Assembly: GCF_020181615.1 (NCBI RefSeq)
Contig: NZ_CP084029.1
Location: 592,664 to 656,663 of the forward strand
Direction of reading: 5' to 3'
DNA from: [Mycobacterium] crassicus
GTDB lineage: Bacteria > Actinomycetota > Actinomycetes > Mycobacteriales > Mycobacteriaceae
DNA length: 64,000 nucleotides
The first letter of the stretch is position 1. Each line of letters begins with the position of its first letter. A model generated the notes under the pieces. It was not told the DNA's origin, did not search any database, and saw nothing but the letters and a program-made list of their open reading frames with translations. Shown here one piece after another: positions 16,862 through 34,100 of this stretch. The translations under genes and the position numbers were made by a program.

Positions 16862-18145
16862 GTGCACACCACCACCCTCCCCACCCGCCTCACCGGCCGC
16901 CCGACCGCCGCCCCCCGTTCACACCCGCGCGTGGTACCCCCGTCGTTGCAGTTGCCGGACTCCGCCGGTGCCGCGGTGTTCGCCGCGGTGCGCCAGCACG
17001 GCCCGATCGCCCGTGAGGCCATCGCCGGAGCCACCTCGCTGAGCGTCGCCACCGTCAACCGCCAGGTCAGTGCGCTGCTGCAGGCCGGGTTGTTGCTGGA
17101 GCGCGCCGACCTGGCGACCTCCGGCGCGATCGGGCGCCCGCGTAGGCCGGTGGTGGTCAACCACGAGCCGTTCCTGGCCCTGGGCCTGCACATCGGGGCG
17201 AAAACCACCAGCATCGTGGCCACCGACGTGCTCGGCCGCACCTTGGACGTCGTCGAGACCCCCACCCCGGCCAACGGGGCTGCGCCGGCGCTGGCCGCGC
17301 TGGCCGGCAGCGCCCGTCGGTACCTGACCCGCTGGCAGAAGCGCCGGCCGCTGTGGGTGGGGGTGGCCATCGGTGGGGCGGTGGACGGCGCCACCGGCAT
17401 CGTCGACCACCCGCGGCTGGGCTGGACCGCCGCGCCGGTCGGGGCGGTGTTGGCCGAGGAACTGGGTCTGCCGGTGTCGGTCGCCTCGCACGTCGACGCG
17501 ATGGCCGGCGCCGAACTGCTGCTCGGGGGCCGGCGGCCGACCGCCACCAGCTCCACCAGCCTGTATGTCTACGCCCGCGAAACGGTGGGCTATGCCCTGG
17601 TGATCGGCGGGCGGGTGCACAGTCCGGCCAGCGGTCCGGGCACCATCGCCGGTCTGCCGGTCTCCTCCGAGCTGCTCGGCGGTTCCGGGCAGCTGGAGTC
17701 CACGGTCAGTGACGAGGCGGTGCTGGCCGCGGCCCGCCGGTTGCGCATCCTGCCCCGGGGTAACGGGGCGGCGTCCGCAGCGGTGACCGGCCTGGTGCGC
17801 GAGGCGCGGGCCGGCGACGAACGGGCGACGGCGCTGCTGACCGAACGGGCTCGAGCCCTCGGTGAGGCCGTCGCCTTGCTGCGTGACGTACTCAACCCCG
17901 ATGACCTGGTGGTGGGCGGTCAGGGCTTCACCGAATACCCGGAGGGGATGGCCGAGGTCGAGCGGGCCTTCACGCAGCGATCGGTGCTGGCCGGACGCAC
18001 CATCCGGGTCACCGCGTTCGGCAACCGGGTCCAGGAGGCCGGCGCCGGCACGGTGTCGCTGGGCGGGCTCTACGCCGACCCGGTCGGTGCGATGCGCCGC
18101 TCCCGCGGGCCAGTCGCCCGGGCGGTCCCGGAAGCGTCCGCCTGA
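16862..18145 (+). CDS. ROK-family transcriptional regulator (Rv0485-like)
   Basis: The 427-residue protein has an N-terminal winged helix (about residues 35-90: [36 protein letters not shown]) followed by a ROK sugar-kinase-like domain ([36 protein letters not shown]). The usual ROK zinc-binding CxCGxxGC motif is not evident, so sugar sensing may be altered. The GTG start at 16862 has AAGGA 9 nt upstream. It lies 22 nt before mshA, so it likely shares the transcript and the polycysteine leader. Confidence 0.88.
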   Translation: MHTTTLPTRLTGRPTAAPRSHPRVVPPSLQLPDSAGAAVFAAVRQHGPIAREAIAGATSLSVATVNRQVSALLQAGLLLERADLATSGAIGRPRRPVVVNHEPFLALGLHIGAKTTSIVATDVLGRTLDVVETPTPANGAAPALAALAGSARRYLTRWQKRRPLWVGVAIGGAVDGATGIVDHPRLGWTAAPVGAVLAEELGLPVSVASHVDAMAGAELLLGGRRPTATSSTSLYVYARETVGYALVIGGRVHSPASGPGTIAGLPVSSELLGGSGQLESTVSDEAVLAAARRLRILPRGNGAASAAVTGLVREARAGDERATALLTERARALGEAVALLRDVLNPDDLVVGGQGFTEYPEGMAEVERAFTQRSVLAGRTIRVTAFGNRVQEAGAGTVSLGGLYADPVGAMRRSRGPVARAVPEASA

Positions 18146-18167
18146 CCGGGGCTGTAAAGATGGCGGG

Positions 18168-19496
18168 GTGGGGCGAGGCTTCGGATCCGATGTGCACCGG
18201 GTAGCGGTGCTGTCGGTACACACCTCGCCGCTGGCCCAACCCGGCATGGGCGACGCCGGCGGGATGAACGTCTACGTACTGCAGAGCGCGCTGCACCTGG
18301 CACGCCGCGGGGTGGCCGTGGAGATCTTCACCCGGGCGACATCGTCGATCGATCCACCGGTGCAGCGCGTGGCGCCCGGGGTGCTGGTGCGCAACGTGGT
18401 GGCCGGGCCGTTCGAGGGGCTGGACAAGAACGACCTGCCGACACAGCTGTGCGCGTTCGCCGCCGGGGTGCTGCGCGCCGAGGCGGCCCACGAGCCCGGC
18501 TACTACGACGTCGTGCATTCGCACTACTGGCTGTCCGGCCAGGTCGGCTGGCTGGCCGCGGACCGCTGGGCGGTGCCGCTGGTGCACACCGCCCATACCC
18601 TGGCCGGGGTCAAGAACGCCGCCCTGGCTGCCGGGGACACCCCCGAACCGCCGCTGCGCGCGGTCGGTGAGCAGCAGGTGGTCGACGCCGCGGACAGGTT
18701 GGTGGTCAACACCGAAGACGAAGCACGCCAACTGGTCGACCTGCACAAGGCGAACCCACGGCGGATCGACGTCGCGCATCCGGGAGTCGACTTGGAGGTC
18801 TTTCGACCGGGCGACAAGCAGCAGGCCCGGGCCGCACTAGGACTGTCGCCGGATGAACCGATCGTCGCCTTCGTCGGCCGCATCCAGCCGCTCAAGGCGC
18901 CCGACATCCTGTTGCGGGCCGTCGCGAAGCTGCCCGGGGTGCGCGTGGTGGTGGCCGGCGGGCCGTCGGGTACCAGTGGGCTGGCGGCTCCGGGCGGCCT
19001 GGTTCGGCTGGCCGGGGAACTGGGCATCAGTGACCGGGTGACGTTCCTGCCGCCGCAGTCCCGCGAGGATCTGGCCACCCTGTTCCGGGCCGCCGATCTG
19101 GTGGCGGTCCCGAGCTACTCCGAATCATTCGGCCTGGTCGCGCTGGAGGCGCAGGCCTGCGGGACGCCGGTGGTCGCCGCCGCCGTGGGTGGGCTGCCGG
19201 TGGCGGTGCGCGACGGAGTCACCGGGGGTCTGGTCGCCGGCCACGGCATCGAGCAGTGGGCGACCGCCATCGACGAGCTGCTGAGGCTGGGTTCCGGGCC
19301 GCGTGGGTGGGCGATGCGCCGGGACGCGGTCAGCCATGCCTCGAGGTTCTCCTGGGAGCGCACCGTGGACGCCCAATTGGCCAGCTACACCAGCGCCATC
19401 GAGGAGTTCGCCGCCGCGCGCGGTGAGCGGATGCGGGTGCTCGGAGCGGCACGCCGGCCCCGGCGCTGGCCGGCACGCCGCGGGGTCCGGGCGTGA
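18168..19496 (+). CDS. mshA: D-inositol-3-phosphate glycosyltransferase
   Basis: MshA transfers GlcNAc from UDP-GlcNAc to 1L-myo-inositol-1-phosphate, the first step of mycothiol synthesis. The 442-residue GT-B (GT4) protein has the N-terminal [20 protein letters not shown] loop, [15 protein letters not shown], the inter-domain [17 protein letters not shown] and the nucleotide-sugar motif [22 protein letters not shown] take the GTG at 18168 as start; another in-frame GTG at 18192 is possible. It is the second gene after the polycysteine leader. Confidence 0.94.
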   Translation: MGRGFGSDVHRVAVLSVHTSPLAQPGMGDAGGMNVYVLQSALHLARRGVAVEIFTRATSSIDPPVQRVAPGVLVRNVVAGPFEGLDKNDLPTQLCAFAAGVLRAEAAHEPGYYDVVHSHYWLSGQVGWLAADRWAVPLVHTAHTLAGVKNAALAAGDTPEPPLRAVGEQQVVDAADRLVVNTEDEARQLVDLHKANPRRIDVAHPGVDLEVFRPGDKQQARAALGLSPDEPIVAFVGRIQPLKAPDILLRAVAKLPGVRVVVAGGPSGTSGLAAPGGLVRLAGELGISDRVTFLPPQSREDLATLFRAADLVAVPSYSESFGLVALEAQACGTPVVAAAVGGLPVAVRDGVTGGLVAGHGIEQWATAIDELLRLGSGPRGWAMRRDAVSHASRFSWERTVDAQLASYTSAIEEFAAARGERMRVLGAARRPRRWPARRGVRA

Positions 19497-19506
19497 AGCG
19501 CGGGGC

Positions 19507-19586
19507 CACACTCGGCGCCCAACCAGGCGCGAGTGTGCGGTTTGTGACGTTCGTCCCGGCGTATCGGGCACCAAACGGCACACTCG
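19507..19586. repeat. Palindromic CACACTCG repeat cluster between mshA and the YbjN gene
   Basis: Three copies of the octamer CACACTCG or its complement (19507-19514, 19530-19537, 19579-19586) make overlapping inverted repeats. The first pairs as CACACTC-g-GCGCC with GGCGC-GAGTGTG. A longer arm from 19530 (CGAGTGTGCGGTTTGTG) pairs with 19569-19586 with one mismatch and one bulge around a 22-nt loop. It may be a dispersed mycobacterial palindrome and may also end mshA transcription; there is no U-run. Confidence 0.5.
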
Positions 19587-19605
19587 GTGCAGACATGGAT
19601 GAGTT

Positions 19606-20130
19606 GTGAACCGCGGCGATGTCCGCCAGCTCATCGCGGACACCCTGGACGCGGCCGAGCTGACCTACTCGCCGTTCCCGGGCGCCCACGGCGGGCTGCC
19701 GGGACTGGTCGTGGAACTGCCCGGCGAGCGCAAGCTCAAGACCAACACCATTCTCAGCATCGGAGAACACTCGGTGCGCGTGGAGGCCTTCGTCTGTCGC
19801 CAGCCCGACGAGAACCACGCCGGGGTCTACCGGTACCTGCTCAAGCGCAACCGCCGGCTGTACGGGGTGGCCTACACCTTGGACAACGTCGGCGACATCT
19901 ACCTGGTCGGCCGGATGGCGCTGGCCTCGGTGACCGCCGACGAGATCGACCGGGTGCTCGGGCAGGTGCTCGAAGCCGTCGACTTCGACTTCAATACGTT
20001 GCTGGAGTTGGGATTTGCCACCTCGATCCAGAAGGAATGGGAGTGGCGGGTGTCCACCGGGCAGTCGCTGAAAAATCTGCGGGCGTTCGAGCACCTCATC
20101 GACAAGGATGGCGACGACGCGGGGTCGTAG
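19606..20130 (+). CDS. YbjN-domain protein (Rv0487-like)
   Basis: The 174-residue protein has the YbjN/T3SS-chaperone-like fold pattern: short helix, then strands (YSPFPGAHGGLPGLVVELPG, LKTNTILSIGEHSVRVEAFV), and a helix near the C-terminus. Mycobacterial YbjN proteins are small cytoplasmic proteins of unknown role, sometimes proposed as chaperones. The GTG start at 19606 is chosen from the alignment with Rv0487. The gene is convergent with the cutinase; the 87 bp after it hold nothing I recognise. The LysE gene that follows in M. tuberculosis is missing. Confidence 0.82.
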   Translation: MNRGDVRQLIADTLDAAELTYSPFPGAHGGLPGLVVELPGERKLKTNTILSIGEHSVRVEAFVCRQPDENHAGVYRYLLKRNRRLYGVAYTLDNVGDIYLVGRMALASVTADEIDRVLGQVLEAVDFDFNTLLELGFATSIQKEWEWRVSTGQSLKNLRAFEHLIDKDGDDAGS

Positions 20131-20217
20131 GGGATCGATGGTCGAGGTTGAAGTCAACCCATTCGGTGTTTCTGGGTCTGGCTGCCTGACGCCGCCCATA
20201 CTGCCGCTCGTATGCCG

Positions 20218-20964
20218 TCAGTGCAGTGTGACGTCCCGATTCGAGTTGGCTTCGATGCGGTGGGCGGCGAACGCGGCGGCTTCGGCGGGCATGCTGTTCG
20301 TCGGGTAATCCAGATGCCCGAGCGGCAGGCCGTCAGTGCCGTCGCAGACGGCGTCGTTGCGAGCGCAGTACTCGCGGGTCGAGGCCGCATACAGCGGGCC
20401 GACCACGACCGGCGGCGCGCCGTAGCGCCGGATGAACGTGGCCGAGGGTTTCCCGAACAGGATCACCGCCGCGACGCGTTCGGCCACCACGTCGGGCATC
20501 GGCCGCGGTAGATCCGGCACCAGCTCGTCCGGTAACCCGGTCGGCACCGACTGCGCTGTCGCATAACCGGTGACGGCCGCGCCCTGGGAGTAGCCGCCCA
20601 GCACGATCTGGGTGTCCGGGCAGTCCAGCGCCGTCCACTCGATGTGGCTGACCTCGTCGCGGATCCCGGCGATGACGCTTCGGTCGAAGTCGATTCCGCT
20701 GCTGAAACCACTGGCGGCGGCGTAGTTGACCGGGTACACCGCGACCGTCCGGTCGGTAGCCGAGCGCAGCGCCTCGATGAAGGCCTGCCCGACCTTGCCG
20801 ACTCCGGGCGGCTCCTCGCTGCCCCGGGCGAACACCACCTCGACATCGGCGCACGGCTTGGCGGCCGCCGAAGGTGATGCCACCGTCAGCGGCGCCGCCG
20901 AGATCGTCAGCAGCGCGGCGGCGAAAACACGGGGGACAGACCGCAGACGAGGGACGTTCACCAC
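20218..20964 (-). CDS. Secreted cutinase-family esterase
   Basis: The protein of about 248 residues has a signal peptide ([19 protein letters not shown], cleavage near SAAA) and a cutinase domain with the nucleophile in LGGYSQGAA, the N-terminal [17 protein letters not shown], and the catalytic Asp and His in [14 protein letters not shown]. Cys pairs expected for cutinase disulfides are present. It should hydrolyse esters outside the cell. Adjacent GTG codons at 20964 and 20961 are the only starts that place the signal peptide at the N-terminus; the frame is open farther upstream. It is divergent from gpm1 and is not part of the M. tuberculosis order here. Confidence 0.87.
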   Translation of the reverse strand: MVNVPRLRSVPRVFAAALLTISAAPLTVASPSAAAKPCADVEVVFARGSEEPPGVGKVGQAFIEALRSATDRTVAVYPVNYAAASGFSSGIDFDRSVIAGIRDEVSHIEWTALDCPDTQIVLGGYSQGAAVTGYATAQSVPTGLPDELVPDLPRPMPDVVAERVAAVILFGKPSATFIRRYGAPPVVVGPLYAASTREYCARNDAVCDGTDGLPLGHLDYPTNSMPAEAAAFAAHRIEANSNRDVTLH

Positions 20965-21037
20965 CGCACCCCCGATCCCGGTTGTCGGACCTTCCTTCGA
21001 CGGTAACCCTGTTGGCGCTCGTGAGACACTGACCGGC

Positions 21038-21784
21038 ATGTCTGACACTGCCACCCTGGTGCTGCTGCGCCACGGCGAAAGCGAATGGAACGCCAGCAAC
21101 CAGTTCACCGGCTGGATGGACGTCAACCTGACCGACAAGGGCCGCGCCGAGGCGGTTCGTGCCGGTGAGCTGCTGGTCGAGCACGACGTGCTGCCGGACG
21201 TGCTCTACACCTCGCTGCTGCGCCGGGCGATCACCACCGCGAACCTGGCCCTGGACGCCGCCGACCGGCACTGGATCCCGGTGCACCGCACCTGGCGGCT
21301 CAACGAACGCCACTACGGCGCGCTGCAGGGCCTGGACAAGGCTGCGACCAAGGCCCGTTACGGCGACGACCAGTTCATGACCTGGCGGCGCAGCTATGAC
21401 ACCCCACCGCCGCCCATCGAGGCCGGCAGCCGCTACAGCCAGGACACCGACTCCCGCTACGCCGACATCGGCGGCGGCCCGCTCACCGAGTGCCTGGCCG
21501 ACGTGGTCATACGCTTCCTGCCCTACTTCACCGACGTCGTCGTCCCGGACCTGCGGTGCGGCAAGACCGTGATGATCGCGGCGCACGGCAACTCGTTGCG
21601 GGCCCTGGTGAAGTACCTGGACGGGATGTCCGATGAGGACGTGGTCGGCCTGAACATCCCGACCGGCATCCCGCTGCGCTACGACCTGCGGGACCTGCGC
21701 CCGACGGTCCCCGGCGGCGTCTACCTGGACCCCGAGGCGGCTGCCGCGGGGGCTGCGGCGGTGGCCAGCCAGGGCGCGAAATAG
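21038..21784 (+). CDS. gpm1: 2,3-bisphosphoglycerate-dependent phosphoglycerate mutase
   Basis: This glycolytic enzyme interconverts 3- and 2-phosphoglycerate via a phosphohistidine. The 248-residue protein has the RHGESEWN signature ([19 protein letters not shown]), [15 protein letters not shown], and the second active-site His in [16 protein letters not shown]. Length matches Gpm1. The ATG at 21038 is used; the frame extends upstream without protein-like sequence. It precedes senX3-regX3 as in M. tuberculosis. Confidence 0.96.
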   Translation: MSDTATLVLLRHGESEWNASNQFTGWMDVNLTDKGRAEAVRAGELLVEHDVLPDVLYTSLLRRAITTANLALDAADRHWIPVHRTWRLNERHYGALQGLDKAATKARYGDDQFMTWRRSYDTPPPPIEAGSRYSQDTDSRYADIGGGPLTECLADVVIRFLPYFTDVVVPDLRCGKTVMIAAHGNSLRALVKYLDGMSDEDVVGLNIPTGIPLRYDLRDLRPTVPGGVYLDPEAAAAGAAAVASQGAK

Positions 21785-21815
21785 CCCCCGAACAGCCTGC
21801 GGCAACTCGTCCATT

Positions 21816-21848
21816 GTGAATTCCGGGTGGAGCCCCGGTGAAATCTTC
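21816..21848 (+). promoter_or_regulatory. PHO-box-like direct repeats upstream of senX3 (RegX3 site)
   Basis: GTGAATTCCGG, GTGGAGCCCCG and GTGAAATCTTC follow one another at an exact 11-bp period (21816, 21827, 21838). On the opposite strand the units read as TTCACC-type, matching the actinobacterial PHO box. A further palindrome, CGTGAATTCACG, lies at 21851-21862. RegX3 is known to regulate its own operon in phosphate limitation, so autoregulation here is likely. The rest of the 141-bp gap holds no gene. Confidence 0.6.
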
Positions 21849-21925
21849 GTCGTGAATTCACGTTCGGCGCACGTCAGGGTCGAACGCTGGTCAGATGGCG
21901 GGGCCGGACTGCGTACGATTTGGCC

Positions 21926-23113
21926 GTGGCTGCGACATCGGCGCTGACGCTCGCCGCGGTGTCGGCACTGCCGGCGCTTGCGGTGGGGGTAGGGGCCGGC
22001 ATTTGGCTCGCTCCCCGGCTGGCGGAGCGCCGCCGCCGGGTGGTCACCGAGCGGGCCGGTATCACCGTCTCCCAGATGCTGCAGCAGATCGTCTCGCACG
22101 CGTCGCTGGGCATCGTGGTCGTCGACGGCCATCGCGATGTCGTCTACCTCAACGAGCGGGCGACGGCGTTGGGTCTGGTGCACGGCCGGTTGCTCGACGA
22201 CGGCGCCTGGGCTGCCGCGCAACGCGCACTGGCCGGTGAAGGGGAGGTCGAGTTCGACCTCACCGCGGCCGATCGGGCGGCCGGGGCCACCAGGTCGGAG
22301 CTGTCGGCGGTGCGCGGGTACGCCCGGTTGCTCTCCGACGAGGATGCCCGGTTCGCGGTGGTGATCGTCGACGACCAGTCGGAGCAGGCCCGGATGGAGG
22401 CCAGCCGGCGCGACTTCGTGGCCAATGTCAGCCATGAGCTCAAGACCCCGGTCGGCGCGATGGGCCTGCTGGCCGAGGCATTGCTGGCATCGGCCGACGA
22501 CCCCGAGGCGGTGCGCCCGTTCGCGGAGAAGGTGCTGGTGGAGGCCAACCGGCTGGCCAGCATGATCGGTGAGTTGATCGAGCTGTCCCGGCTACAGGGC
22601 GCCGACCCGCTGCCGGACCTGGGCGTCGTCGACGTCGACAGCGTGGTGAACGAGGCCATCTCCCGGCACAAGGTGGCCGCCGACAACGCCGAGATCACCA
22701 TCACCACCGACGCCCCGAGCGGTTTCCGGGTGCTCGGTGAAGAGACGCTGCTGGTCACCGCGCTGGCGAACCTGGTGTCGAATGCGATCGCCTATTCACC
22801 CCATGGAGCACCGGTGTCCATCAGCCGGCGCCGCCGGGACGGCATCGTGGAGATCGCCGTGACCGACCGCGGTATCGGTATCGCGCCCAAGGACCAGGAG
22901 CGCGTCTTCGAGCGGTTCTTCCGCAGCGACAAGGCCCGCTCGCGCGCCACCGGCGGCAGCGGGCTCGGGTTGGCGATCGTCAAACACGTGGCGGCCAACC
23001 ACAACGGCACCATCACGCTGTGGAGCCAGCCGGGCACCGGCTCGACGTTCACTCTGGCCATTCCGGCATATCAAGGTGACGAACCGGGAAAGGATGAGGA
23101 GCAGCGACGATGA
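21926..23113 (+). CDS. senX3: Sensor histidine kinase SenX3
   Basis: SenX3 phosphorylates RegX3 under phosphate limitation. The 395-residue protein has an N-terminal hydrophobic region with two possible membrane segments, a PAS-like domain ([16 protein letters not shown]), the H-box [18 protein letters not shown] with the phospho-accepting His, and ATPase boxes N ([14 protein letters not shown]), G1 ([10 protein letters not shown]) and G2 ([12 protein letters not shown]). The GTG at 21926 is preferred; a TTG 6 nt earlier is the alternative. Its stop overlaps the start of an 18-codon minicistron that leads into regX3. Confidence 0.95.
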   Translation: MAATSALTLAAVSALPALAVGVGAGIWLAPRLAERRRRVVTERAGITVSQMLQQIVSHASLGIVVVDGHRDVVYLNERATALGLVHGRLLDDGAWAAAQRALAGEGEVEFDLTAADRAAGATRSELSAVRGYARLLSDEDARFAVVIVDDQSEQARMEASRRDFVANVSHELKTPVGAMGLLAEALLASADDPEAVRPFAEKVLVEANRLASMIGELIELSRLQGADPLPDLGVVDVDSVVNEAISRHKVAADNAEITITTDAPSGFRVLGEETLLVTALANLVSNAIAYSPHGAPVSISRRRRDGIVEIAVTDRGIGIAPKDQERVFERFFRSDKARSRATGGSGLGLAIVKHVAANHNGTITLWSQPGTGSTFTLAIPAYQGDEPGKDEEQRR

Positions 23114-23167
23114 CACCGCTGTCGACGATGCAGAGCAACCCGATGAGTGAGGAGCAGCGCCGATGAC
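23096..23167 (+). repeat. 53-bp MIRU-like direct repeat at the senX3-regX3 junction
   Basis: GAGGAGCAGCG-(A/C)-CGATGAC occurs at 23096 and again at 23149, a 53-bp period. The first copy forms the 3' end of senX3 and the second the ribosome binding site and start of regX3. M. tuberculosis carries MIRU units, including a 53-bp class, at this same junction. One unit is present here. Confidence 0.65.
23110..23166 (+). CDS. 18-residue MIRU minicistron between senX3 and regX3
   Basis: The repeat encodes a short frame ([18 protein letters not shown]) whose ATG overlaps the senX3 TGA (ATGA at 23110-23113) and whose TGA overlaps the regX3 ATG (ATGA at 23163-23166). A ribosome binding sequence GAGGAG lies before each start. 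Its last residues, EEQRR, repeat the SenX3 C-terminus because both come from the same DNA unit. Its likely role is to keep ribosomes moving from senX3 to regX3; the peptide itself may have none. Confidence 0.55.
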   Translation: MTPLSTMQSNPMSEEQRR

Positions 23168-23846
23168 GCACGTACTGATCGTTGAGGACGAGGAATCGCT
23201 GGCCGACCCGCTGGCGTTTCTGCTCCGCAAGGAGGGCTTCGAGGCCACCGTCGTCACCGATGGATCGGCGGCCCTGGCCGAGTTCGACCGGGCCGGCGCC
23301 GACATCGTGCTGCTGGACCTGATGCTTCCGGGGATGTCGGGCACCGACGTCTGTAAGCAGTTGCGCGCCCGCTCCAGCGTGCCGGTGATTATGGTCACTG
23401 CCCGTGACAGCGAGATCGACAAGGTCGTGGGCCTGGAATTGGGCGCCGACGACTACGTGACCAAGCCGTACTCGGCCCGTGAGCTGATCGCCCGGATCCG
23501 CGCGGTGCTGCGCCGCGGCGGCGACGACGAAGGCGGCGTCGGCGAGGGCGTGCTCGAGTCCGGTCCGGTGCGCATGGACGTCGAGCGGCACGTGGTCATG
23601 GTCAACGGCGAGCAGATCACCCTGCCGCTCAAGGAGTTCGACCTTCTCGAATACCTGATGCGCAACACCGGCCGGGTGCTCACCCGCGGCCAGTTGATCG
23701 ACCGGGTGTGGGGTGCCGACTACGTCGGTGACACCAAGACGCTGGACGTCCACGTGAAACGACTCCGGTCCAAGATCGAGGCCGATCCGGCCAATCCCGT
23801 GCACCTGGTTACCGTGCGCGGTCTCGGATACAAGCTGGAGGGCTGA
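23163..23846 (+). CDS. regX3: Response regulator RegX3
   Basis: This 227-residue OmpR/PhoB-family regulator controls phosphate-starvation genes. The receiver domain (residues 1-115) has the acidic pair in LIVEDEES, the phospho-acceptor Asp in IVLLDLMLPGMSG, Thr/Ser in VTARDSE and Lys in YVTKPYSARE. The C-terminal winged helix includes ITLPLKEFDLLEYLMRN and the recognition helix DTKTLDVHVKRLRSKIE. Its ATG overlaps the minicistron stop. It is the last conserved gene before the accessory biosynthetic block. Confidence 0.96.
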   Translation: MTHVLIVEDEESLADPLAFLLRKEGFEATVVTDGSAALAEFDRAGADIVLLDLMLPGMSGTDVCKQLRARSSVPVIMVTARDSEIDKVVGLELGADDYVTKPYSARELIARIRAVLRRGGDDEGGVGEGVLESGPVRMDVERHVVMVNGEQITLPLKEFDLLEYLMRNTGRVLTRGQLIDRVWGADYVGDTKTLDVHVKRLRSKIEADPANPVHLVTVRGLGYKLEG

Positions 23847-23941
23847 CCTCCGGCCAGTAGGCAAGCTTGCTTTGATGGGGTGGCCTAACTTGCCCCTCGG
23901 GTGGCGCTCCGGCGAAAATTGCGGAATTAGGCGTCCGGCTT

Positions 23942-23992
23942 CTTAATGTAACCTTAATCAAGGTTGCCTAGGGAAAATCCCGGGCCTAGTCT
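23942..23992 (+). promoter_or_regulatory. Promoter with operator-like repeats for the PKS-NRPS operon
   Basis: In the 186 bp between regX3 and the PKS start codon, a -35 TTGCCT (23964-23969) and -10 TAGTCT (23987-23992) are spaced by 17 bp. Overlapping the -35 is an inverted repeat AACCTT-AATC-AAGGTT (23950-23965). Just upstream, CTTAAT occurs at 23942-23947 and 23953-23958, an 11-bp period like OmpR-family boxes. The palindrome GCAAGCTTGC lies farther upstream at about 23863. A regulator is implied but not identified. Confidence 0.5.
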
Positions 23993-24032
23993 AAAACCAA
24001 TCTTCGTTAGTCATACGGGAGACGCAAGCGCG

Positions 24033-31145
<7,113 letters not shown>

Positions 31146-31148
31146 CCC

Positions 31149-34100
31149 ATGACCGACGAGCCCGTCGACGTCTCCAGCCTCTCTCCGGAGAAGAAGCGAG
31201 AACTGCTGGCGCAGTTGCTGATGGCCAAGGCGCAGAGCGCGGCGTCCGAACACCAGATGTCCTACGGGCAGCGCTCGATGTGGTTCGTGCACCGGCTCGC
31301 GCCGGACAGCGCCGCCTACACCGTCGCCTACGCGGGACGCATCGGCGGCCAACTCGACATCGCGGCCCTGGAGCGGGCCGCCCAGGCGTTGGTGGACCGG
31401 CACCCGATGCTGCGCACCACCTTCGCCGAAAAGGACGGCCAGCCGGTCGAACTCGTCCACGCGCACGCGCCGGTGCGGATCACCCGGCACCGGATCGGCG
31501 ACGGCGACGCCGAACTCGCCGAGTGGGTCCAGACCGAGACCGACCGGCCGTTCGACCTGCGCACCGGTCCGGTGCTGCGGCTGACGCTGCTGGAGCGTTC
31601 CGAAGACCATGTGCTGCTGCTGACCGTGCACCACATCGCGGTCGACTTCTGGTCCATCGACGTGATCCTCGATGAGTTGCGCGCGCTGTACGCCGCCGAG
31701 CATGGCGCACCGGTGCCGGAGTTCACCGCGGACCGCTACGTCGACTACGCCGAGCAGCAGAACCAGGCGCTGGCCGGGCTCGAGGGCGAACAGCTCTGGG
31801 AGTACTGGCGGGACAAGTTCAGCGGCGAGCTGCCCACGCTGGCCCTGCCCACCGACTCCCCGCGGCCGGCCGTGCAGACCTACAACGGTGCGCTGCACCG
31901 GTTCAGCATCGACGCCGAGGTGACGGCCGGGCTCAAGCAGGTGGCCCGGGCCGTCGGTGCCACGCCGTACATGACCATGCTGGCCGCCTTCGCGGTGCTG
32001 CTGCAGCGCTACAGCGGCCAGGACGACCTGATCATCGGCTCGCCGTTCGCCTGCCGCGACCGCGCCGGGCTGATGGGGATGGTCGGCTACGTCACCAACC
32101 CGCTGCCGTTGCGGGTCGACCTGAGCGACGATCCGAGCTTTGCTGCGGTGCTGAGCCAGGTCAAGGACACCGTGCTGGGCGCTCTCGCCCACCAGAACTA
32201 CCCGCTGCCGCTGCTCGTCGAGAAGCTCCGACCGGTCCGCGACGCGGCCCGCACCCCGCTGTTCCAGGTGTCGTTCGCCTGGCAGCAGGTCCGGCTCTTC
32301 GAGGATTTCGGTGCCGGTGCGACCGGATCTGGGCCAGACGGTGTGCTGCGCCTGGAGACCCTGCACATCGGCCAGGGCGGCTCGCCGTTCGACATCACCA
32401 TGCAGGTCGGTGAACACGAGGAGGAGCTGGAGGCCGCGCTGCAGTACAACACCGACCTGTTCACGCCCGCCACCATCGACGCGATGGCTGAGCACTTCAA
32501 GCTGCTGCTGGCCGGGTTGGCGCAGCCCGGGGTCGCCGAGGCCACCCCGCTGTCGCGGCTGAACATGCTCACCGACGCCGAACGTACCGCGCTGCAGGCG
32601 TGGAACCAGACCGCTGTCGACTACGCGGACGCCCCGGCCCGCCTGCATGAGATGGTCGAGGCCGCCGTCGCACGCACCCCCGATGCCGTCGCGGTGAGCT
32701 ACGAGGGCCGGGACCTGAGCTACGCCGAACTGGACCGGCGAGCCAACGGGCTCGCGCACCGGCTGCGCCAGTACGGAATCGGCACCGGCGCCGGCACTGA
32801 CGTGGTGCCCGTGCTGCTGGAGCGCTCCGAAGACCTGGTGATCGCACTGCTCGGTGTGCTCAAGGCCGGCGGGGTATTCCTTCCGTTGGATCCCGCCCAG
32901 CCCATCGGTCGGCTGGAGGCGATGCTGGCCGACGTGCCGGACGCGCCGGTGTGTGTCACCCACCGCGAGCACTTGTCCCACGTGCCAAGCGATTTCACCG
33001 GAGCCCGGCTGTGCCTGGACCAGCCGTCTGCGGCACCCGGCGAGGAGGCGTCAGCACCCGAGATCGCCGCCTCGACCGAGCTGGCCTACCTGATGTACAC
33101 CTCCGGTTCCACCGGAGCGCCCAAGGGCGCGCTGAACAGTCACGCCGGCATCCGTAACCGGCTGCTGTGGATGCAGGACGCCTACCAGCTGACCGCCGAG
33201 GACCGGGTGCTGCACAAGACCCCGATCAACTTCGACCCGTTCGTCTGGGAGATCTTCTGGCCGTTGACCGTTGGTGCCCGGGTCGTGGTCGCCAAGCCCG
33301 AGGGTCACAAGGACTCCGGTTACCTGGCCCGGACCATCGTCGAACAGCGCGTCACCACAATGCATTTCGTTCCGTCGATGCTGCGCCGCTTCCTCGCCGA
33401 CCCGGAGGCGGCTTCCTGCACCGGTCTGCGTCAGGTGTTCTGCAGCGGTGAGGCGCTCACGCCCGACCTGCGGGACACGTTCTTCGGGCTGCTTCCCGCC
33501 GAGCTGTACAACCTGTACGGGCCGACCGAGGCCGCCATCGACGTCACGCACTTCCACTGTGTGCGTGGCGTTTCCGACCCGAACATTCCGATCGGCCGCC
33601 CGATCGCCAACATCGCGATCCATCTGCTGGACGCCGCGGGCAATCCGGTTCCGGTCGGGGTTCCCGGCGAACTGCACATCGGCGGCGTCGGGGTCGCTCG
33701 CGGGTACCTGAACCGGCCTGAGGCCACCGCCGCGGCATTCCTCGACGACCCGTTCAGCAATGAGCCCGGCGCCCTGCTTTACCGCACCGGCGACCTGGCC
33801 CGTTACCTGCCGGACGGCAACATCGACTACCTGGGCCGCCGCGACGACCAGGTGAAGATCAACGGCTTCCGCATCGAGCTCGGTGAGGTGGAGGCCGCTC
33901 TGGCCAAGCACCCCGACATCGTCGAAAGTGCCGTGGTGGCACGCAAAGACGCCTCCGGCAACACGCAGCTGATCGCGCACATGGTGCCGGTCGCGTCAGC
34001 GCCCGGAACCGCCGAACTGCGCCGCTTCCTGTTGGACCTGGTGCCGGCGGCCATGGTTCCCGCGGTCTTCCGCACCACCGACCTGCTTCCGCTGTCTGCC

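Noticed and set aside
20965..21138. 58-residue N-terminal extension of the cutinase
   Set aside because: It would overlap the gpm1 start and would place the signal peptide in the middle of the protein.
23883..23970. IdeR (iron) box reading of the TTAGGC/GCCTAA and AAGGTTGCCTA stretches upstream of the PKS
   Set aside because: Aligned to the 19-bp consensus the best site matches only about half the positions. No iron-regulated promoter can be claimed.
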